NCBI GenBank assembly: GCA_945643635.1
Contig: CALZFC010000252.1
Span: forward strand, 2,267,001 to 2,331,000
DNA: 64,000 nt
Direction: 5' to 3'
Source of the DNA: Allodiplogaster sudhausi
Taxonomy: Eukaryota > Nematoda > Chromadorea > Rhabditida > Diplogasteridae
Below, piece after piece: positions 58,375 to 64,000 of the stretch (positions are counted from its first letter, which is position 1; every line of letters starts with the position of its first letter). Made by a program: the position numbers and the translations under genes. The notes beneath the pieces are model-generated. The model saw only the letters and a list, made by a program, of their open reading frames with translations. It searched no databases and was not told where the DNA came from.

Positions 58375-59300
58375 CTCTCGCTCTCTCTTGCTCTCCTTCA
58401 CTCCTTTTCTCTTTCACTCTCTCTCTCTCTCTCTCTCTCCTTCTCCCTTTCTCTCTGGCACTCGCTATCGCTCACACTCTCAGTCGTTCTCTCTCTCTTC
58501 CTTTCTCTATCGCACTGGCTATCGCCAGCTCTCTCGCACTCTCACTCGCTCGATCTCTCACTCCCTCTCACTTTCTCTCTTCTACTCGGAATCTTGCATT
58601 TCTCATCTAACAGTAAAAGAATATCACATGCGGCAGACTAATTGTAAAGAATAGAGCAACGATCACAGGGCTAAGAAAAAAATATTCGCATTAAAAACGA
58701 CAGCCTTCGAGGTTCAGAAAAGCTGAGGCCATGAGAATGCGCAGAAAATGTGAGAGAGAGAGAGAGAGAGAGATTATCGTGCCAGCAAAGAGAGGCATCT
58801 TCTGGAAGGGACAATTCATTCAGGATAGGATGAATAGAGATAATAAAGATATCACCGCAAAGAGACAGTGAGAATGCCAGAGCGAACAAAAAAAAGAGAG
58901 GTCACCTCGAGTTGTTGCTGTTCCTGGAGCATACGCTGAAGGGCGGCCGCCTCTCTATCAAATCTCTCCACATCTCCGTTAGCCTCCGGATACTGTGATT
59001 CGCTATTCTGCACGGACGATACAGCAATGCGGCCACCGCCTTCTGTAGAGAGAGAGAGAAACAGAGAGAGAGAGAGAAAAAGAGAGAGAGAGAGAGGGGG
59101 GGAGAGAGATGGAGAGAGAAATATAAGAGGGGGAGAGTAGGTATGAAAATCAGGAGATCAGAAAGACGGCGAATGCCGAGATTTCTCGAATGAACAAAGA
59201 AAGCAATTTCTGGAAATCTGAAGTGTTACCTGAGAAGACGTTGGCACTGGCAAGGCCGAAGCCTAAAACCAGGCCGGCCAGCAGCGCGGTTCGCCACATC
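53718..59300 (-). CDS. cab-1-like: NPDC1/CAB-1-like neuronal single-pass membrane protein
   Basis: Relative of neural proliferation differentiation and control protein 1 and of C. elegans CAB-1. The start at 59300 encodes a signal peptide (MWRTALLAGLVLGFGLASA). Luminal exons: 59045-58905 (acidic, DREAAALQRMLQEQQQLE), about 56060-55860 (coiled, EEEEAREAEEREMADRLSR) and about 55555-55401 (HEEAPPPQLHKKGESEFVSF). A short exon at about 55190-55143 reads VRVERIRNDGNLLFL. The membrane span is AVGTVMIVGLVGGATGGFLYW (about 54920-54857). Cytoplasmic exons have the family signature: EYAPYAGTGPRKLK, DETLAYKAQLHHYQNAKQ, then NNFSVYECPGLAPTGDLE, ending NPNF and a short tail with TGA at 53718. The exon at 55401 uses a GC donor (CAG|GCAAGT). 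The 2.8-kb intron 56.1-58.9 kb is mostly repeats; a further exon inside it (for example minus 58320-58200) cannot be excluded. Confidence 0.88.
53882..53992. repeat. CT/TTTTCTC microsatellite in NPDC1-like intron
   Basis: Plus-strand (CT)n with TTT interruptions, between the last two exons of the NPDC1-like gene. Confidence 0.8.
56329..56575. repeat. GA tract and 36-41-bp GA minisatellite
   Basis: A pure (GA)n run at 56329-56370, followed by repeated GAGAAAGAGAGTGGAGAGAG units to about 56575. It lies in the large NPDC1-like intron. Confidence 0.7.
56862..57262. repeat. 36-bp minisatellite, about 11 copies
   Basis: The unit contains AGAGAGACGAAGAAGGAGAG and is purine-only apart from one C and one T per copy. 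The 36-bp period keeps a spurious 12-residue repeat frame open on both strands. Within the NPDC1-like intron. Confidence 0.9.
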
Positions 59301-59340
59301 CCATATGAAGGGGGCAGTTGAGGGCGTCGAGGGGAGAGGA

Positions 59341-59389
<49 letters not shown>

Positions 59390-59552
59390 GAGAAGGCGGC
59401 ACTCTCTGACGACGGCGAGAGACTGAGGCTGGCAGCGGCCTCTCGTTCTCTCCTCCTCTTGGATCGATTGCCGCCCGCGTTGCCAGAGAAGAGAATGACG
59501 TCGTCTGTAGTCGACGAGAAGAAGCACCAAGTAACACTCCACCAAATGTGGA

Positions 59553-59603
<51 letters not shown>

Positions 59604-60775
59604 CTCTCTTTCTCTGTCTCTATTTTCTCTCACTCTTACATGCTTCTCCCAGTAATTGCTGTCACAATCTTCTCTCCCATTACCAAATCCGCTTAAAGTG
59701 TCGAGAACGGATAGATTCGGCGGTATCCAAATGCGAATGAATAGCAGAGCCGAAAACACCCGTTACTTCCGCTGCAAGTGAGAGCGAATCTGTGATGAAG
59801 GGATCAGCTGGGTATTCACGCCATCAACTGCAGGGATGAAGAAGCGATTCTCTCCAGGAAACATCCTCCAATTGAATGGATCACGCCTCTCCTTTTCATA
59901 AACCATGTAGTCCAGCCTCACTTCCCTGCTCCCAGCACTTCTTCCCTCTCATTAATCGAGCCCTCTTTGTTGTGTGGTGCAAAAAGCGGCTGGCATGTAC
60001 TCCTGCATTCTCCCTCCTTTTTGTTCATTTTGAAACGACTCGCTGCACCCGCCTCTCCCACTAAATGATCCATTCTCCCCGTGTCCATAGATGCTTGCTT
60101 CTCTTCCCCCGTCTAGCACTCTGTCCTCTCTTCTCTCTCGTCTCTGGTGGGAGCTTCAAAGGAGACCTCCCTTCCCCCTGAATGACCCCGTTCCCTGTCC
60201 CTCTGCCCTCTCTCGTCTCTGGTGGGAACTTCAATGGAGACCCCCTTCTCTCCTTATCAGACATTCTCACAATTCCAATGCTATCATTTCTTCCTCTCCT
60301 TTCCACTCAACAACTGCGACAACTGCATGTGAGAAGCACACTGGAATTTTTTCAGATTATGTCAACTGATTGATGAAAAAAATTATTATTTCAAGCTCAG
60401 AAAGCAAATCGAAATGACTATGCAGCACTTTGAGTTGAGGCGTGATTCAGTGAGCTTTTGCCTACCAGAAGAACACGAGAATATGAACACAGAGAAGGGA
60501 AGAGATCGCAATAACAACGGGGACTGGACACTAAGGTGCTTCAATCTGTACAAGAGCATACTTCATCACAGACTTACGCGGCAGAAACCATCAGCCATCG
60601 TAACTATCAATAATTTACGCCAGGGTATAAGTTACTAAAAATTACAACGGTTAGAATAAAGGAAAAAGGATCGAAGCAGAGACAGAAGAAAGAGAGAGTG
60701 CAAGAGAGATAGAGAGAAAGAGAGAGAGATAGATATAGAGAAGATGGTGGGAGAGACAGAGAAAAAGAAAGAGAT

Positions 60776-60821
<46 letters not shown>

Positions 60822-60845
60822 AGTGAGCGAGAGTGAGTGCGATAT
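59301..60845. other. Intergenic region between NPDC1-like and exportin-5 genes
   Basis: Contains GA/CT runs (59338-59390, 59560-59630, 60700-60820) and an imperfect direct duplication at 60137 and 60208 (CTCTCGTCTCTGGTGGGA). It should hold the NPDC1-like promoter. No exon recognised. Confidence 0.5.
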
Positions 60846-61018
60846 TCACATGCCGTCATGGGCAAAGAAATCGGCAATAGCTTGGAAGTCCGGCTCGGGC
60901 TTCGGTTTGGCCCTTTTTTCAATGGGCGGAAGAGGCCGAAGCTCGACTGGACGGCGGTGCATTTCACCCATTGTCAACTGAAAGGGAATGAAGGAATCAT
61001 CTACGCGGTAGAGAGAGA

Positions 61019-61072
<54 letters not shown>

Positions 61073-61172
61073 AAGAGAAGAGAAGAGAAGAGAAGAGAAG
61101 AGAAGAGAAGAGAAGAGAAGAGAAGAGAAGAGAAGAGAAGAGAGAGAGAGAGAGAGAAGAGAAGAGAAGAGA

Positions 61173-61219
<47 letters not shown>

Positions 61220-63753
61220 CGGTAAGAAGCATACGGAAATAATGGGTCGAAGCAGCTTCTTCGTCATGTCCCTCCTTGCCTTCTCGGGCACGGTCTCAAG
61301 ACCGGAACGGATAGCAGCCACCTGTGAGTGGAGATCAAATTGGCTTTGAATGCGGAATGCGTATTTCGATATGTTTCGCGACCTTCTTCTCAAAGTGGTC
61401 GATTGATGCTTGCGGGGTGTCGGGTAACTCTTGCAGGATGGCAAGGAGAGCAGCCGAGTGCGGTCTCTGCAGTGACAACTCATCACAACTCCATTTCGAA
61501 AAGAGAGAAAGAATAAACAAGGAGGACGAATAAGGAAGACAACTGTGCAATCAGAGAGATCGAGCGAGGAAGGGCAAGCCAACCAAAACGCATTATTTGA
61601 AAGAAGAAGAAAGAAAGAAAGACAGGAGGGAGAGAGAGGGGGGGGGGGAGGGAGAGGGAAATAGAGAAAGAAGGCACCATGAGAATGTTGAAATGCGAGT
61701 AAAAAATACAGCATGCGAGAATTATTTGGTGTGTTGGCCATTTTATAAAAGGCAATACGATGAAAACTGACGAGAGAGAGATAAGAGTGGAAGATGAGGC
61801 CGAGAAGGGGGCCACTCGCCACTTCATCCGACCCGTACATCTCGATCGACCTCAGGAACGCGCGCAGGGCAAACTCTGCCACTTCCGCCGCGAAGCATGA
61901 CGTCGACAACTTAAGACGCTCCCTTTCACTCACACTATCTCACATCTCTCTCTTTCTCTCTCTGTCTGTCTTTCTTTCTTTCTCTCTCTCTCTCTCATTC
62001 TCTCACCCTTTCTTCTGCCTACCTTGTCGACGATAGCTCTGGCAATGGAGATGCTCTTGAGGGCAGTCTGAGTGTCTCTCCAAGAGAGAGCAGAGAAGAC
62101 AGTGGAAATGAATGCTCTGAGTAAGTCTCCTCCCCATTCGTTGAAAGTCGCTTCGCCCACCGCGGACAATGCAGGAATCAACGAGCCACGCCGGTCATCT
62201 TCAAAGCAACTTCTCTCTCTCTCTATCTCTATGTTTCTCTCTTTCTCTCTAAAAGACTAACCACTTGGTGGTTGATGTGGAGCATCAGGATGGAGGAAGA
62301 CAGTTCTTAGGAAGAGTGCGTATTCACGAGAGAGGACACATGCCATGTGCTCCACGAAGAGTTCTTCATCCGTTGGCTCACCGGACTCTGCAAAAGGAAG
62401 GTTGATTGGTACAGGTTAATGAGGCTACTTCATGTGAATTTAAAAAAAAAAAACATACCGTAATCGACAGAAGAAACTTTCTGCCAGATGTTAATAAGTC
62501 GGGAGTGCATGTGAGTGCAGATGCGAGTGAGGAGACCTTGCACGGAGGAGAGTTGGTCGACCGGACAAGAAGTCAGGAAAGCAGGCCTGCACACATTACT
62601 CCTCTCTTCTTTCACATCTTCTTTCTCCTACAAACCACGCCTTCTTCAGCCAGTATCGAATACGATAATCTGGGACGTTCTCCATGTTCACTGTTGTCAT
62701 TTCAACCAGGAGAGATATATTCGGCACTGCAAACAGCTTCGAAGAGAATTTGGTTGCGCAGATCGAGAGGAGGGATTGCCTGCATTAGTAGTAATGGAAA
62801 GGAGAAAAGGGCGGGAAAAAAAGAAAAAAACTGTGATAGGGCAGGCACACTGTGAAAGTGACGCGACATAAAAGATTTCAGCATGAAAATGCAAAGAACC
62901 AACAGAGCATCGTTGATCTCGGAGAGGAACGAAACGGCCAAGGAAGGCGCACTCCGAATATCGGAAGCCTTCCTTCCGGTCGAAGCCTCCAGACTCTCTC
63001 CCACCGAACCTGAAAAGGAAACAGTGAACAGGAGTATATTTCATGAAATGTGTAAAATGAACAAATTCGAACAATAGATAGCCTGGCGCTCAGTGTAAGG
63101 AATATCAAGAAGAGCTCCGTATGCTGGGTGAACTCGACTCAGAGTCTCGGCTGAGTACAACTCGAAGAGAATTCTAAAGAAAGATTCAAAATTAAGATAT
63201 CTAGGTTGCCCTCTCACTTGGCCAGCCGTGCAAATGTCTCGCATTCTTGGACGAGGACGTCCCCAACAATCGAGTCAGAAGGCACTTTCTGGGCAATTCC
63301 CTCCAAAGCCGACAACACACTACGCATCTAAAAAGCAGGAGATCTTAGTCTTTCAATCAACAACACTCCACTTTTCCAAGAACAGAAAGAGTACTCACAG
63401 TTTTGCGGAGATTAACTCCGCTGTGGGCTGCCTCTTCTTCACCAGAAGAAGGCGGAGCTGAACTAAACCCCGTCGCATTGATGAAAGACTCCACATCCAC
63501 GATGACACTCAAGACAACTTACATTATACAACACAAATTAAAGTAGGGGGTCCCTGTTGGACCTGTTTAGACATCAAATGAAGAAACCTCTTGATTTCGT
63601 AGAAGGCAGTGAGATGTGGTCTCAATGCCATGTCGAGAAGAGTTCTCTGCACTTCCACTGAGGGAGCCAGGTTGGAGAGAGCCGCTAAAACCTGGAAGGA
63701 ATGAGAAGAGAGTTGAGAGAGAGAGAGAGAGAGTTGAGAGAGAGAGAGAGAGA

Positions 63754-63799
<46 letters not shown>

Positions 63800-64000
63800 G
63801 CATTGGCAATCTGTGCTTGTTGCATGACAGAAGCATTGGTGGTAACAGCCTGGCAGGCATCGAATATCCTCTGGCAGTTCGCCCTGGCCGCCTCGGGGTA
63901 GACCGAGATGACTCTGATCAGGAACGACGTGCAGTGACGCTTCACTGGCTTCTCTTCTTCAGGAGACTCCAGCAGCAATCTTGATTACGAGAGATATATG
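60846..64000 (-). CDS. xpo5: Exportin-5 (C-terminal part; 5' end outside the window)
   Basis: Karyopherin-beta family nuclear export receptor; in animals with XPO5 it exports pre-miRNA hairpins and other structured RNAs with RanGTP. Visible segments on the minus strand, 5' to 3': ESPEEEKPVKRHCTSFLIRV (63970-63800), RTLLDMALRPHLTAFYEIKR (63690-63560), ATGFSSAPPSSGEEEAAHSG (about 63490-63400), LSALEGIAQKVPSDSIVGDV, ILFELYSAETLSRVHPAYGA (63175-63085), SLEASTGRKASDIRSAPSLA, LLTRICTHMHSRLINIWQKV (62540-62470), then the best family match DEELFVEHMACVLSREYALFL (62385-62270). After that come FSALSWRDTQTALKSISIA (62100-62025), FALRAFLRSIEMYGSDEV (61890-61800), RPHSAALLAILQELP, and the tail ending FQAIADFFAHDGM with TGA at 60846. 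The order and the DEELF and SALSW blocks match the C-terminal third of human XPO5. Exon borders were not all fixed. Confidence 0.75.
61018..61216. repeat. (GA)n / (AGAAG)n compound microsatellite in exportin intron
   Basis: A (GA)n block, then about 15 units of the pentamer AGAAG at 61065-61142, then alternating (GA)n and AGAAG again to 61216. Between the last two exportin-5 exons. Confidence 0.9.
63708..63796. repeat. GA microsatellite with TTGAGAGAG units
   Basis: Three (GA)n blocks separated by GAGAGTTGAGAGAG, then a long (GA)n run. Within an exportin-5 intron. Confidence 0.85.

Overview
The window is nuclear DNA from an invertebrate, almost certainly a nematode. The evidence is the close resemblance of the ribosomal proteins P0 and L37a, TCTP, a TMC channel and a TWiK-type K2P channel to their Caenorhabditis counterparts, many small exons with 45-80 bp introns, and acceptor sites a few bases upstream of start codons that fit spliced-leader addition. 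Intergenic DNA and larger introns are packed with (GA/CT)n microsatellites; most long open frames reading poly-Ser/Leu or poly-Arg/Glu are artefacts of these.

Layout: 1-8.9 kb is GA/CT-rich DNA with no gene I can resolve. 9.1-17.6 kb (-) is a tmc-1/tmc-2-like gene carrying a 2.4-kb palindromic transposable element in an intron, with a 30-copy 29-bp minisatellite just upstream. 20.8-25.4 kb (-) is a tight four-gene array, RPLP0 > TCTP > RPL37A > METTL26-like, with gaps of about 220-360 bp that suggest an operon. 26.7-30.0 kb (+) encodes a secreted 837-aa Glu/Arg-rich coiled-coil protein. 30.5-32.4 kb (-) encodes a membrane-anchored spermidine-synthase-fold methyltransferase-like protein. 32.6-37.4 kb is a cluster of three related terminal-inverted-repeat elements with arrays of an ATAAGGGGCC motif; one holds a multi-exon gene of unknown function. 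38.7-42.3 kb (+) is a TWiK K2P potassium channel. 42.9-45.2 kb (-) is a dTDP-glucose 4,6-dehydratase (rml-2-like). 46.6-47.4 kb is a second palindromic TA-flanked element. 47.4-50.2 kb (-) holds an MBLAC1/SWIP-10-like gene directly behind an uncharacterised gene. 50.4-52.4 kb (-) is a second spermidine-synthase-fold gene. 53.7-59.3 kb (-) is an NPDC1/CAB-1-like neuronal membrane protein. 60.8-64 kb (-) is the 3' part of an exportin-5 gene that runs off the window.

Functionally the genes are ordinary housekeeping (ribosome, nuclear export, nucleotide-sugar metabolism) and neuronal or sensory genes (TMC, TWiK, NPDC1, MBLAC1/SWIP-10). The unusual material is in the mobile elements, in repeated GC-AG introns confirmed by reading phase, and in an exportin-5 gene in a nematode-like genome. 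Exon boundaries were worked out by hand from splice consensus, reading phase and remembered family conservation; no alignment was run.
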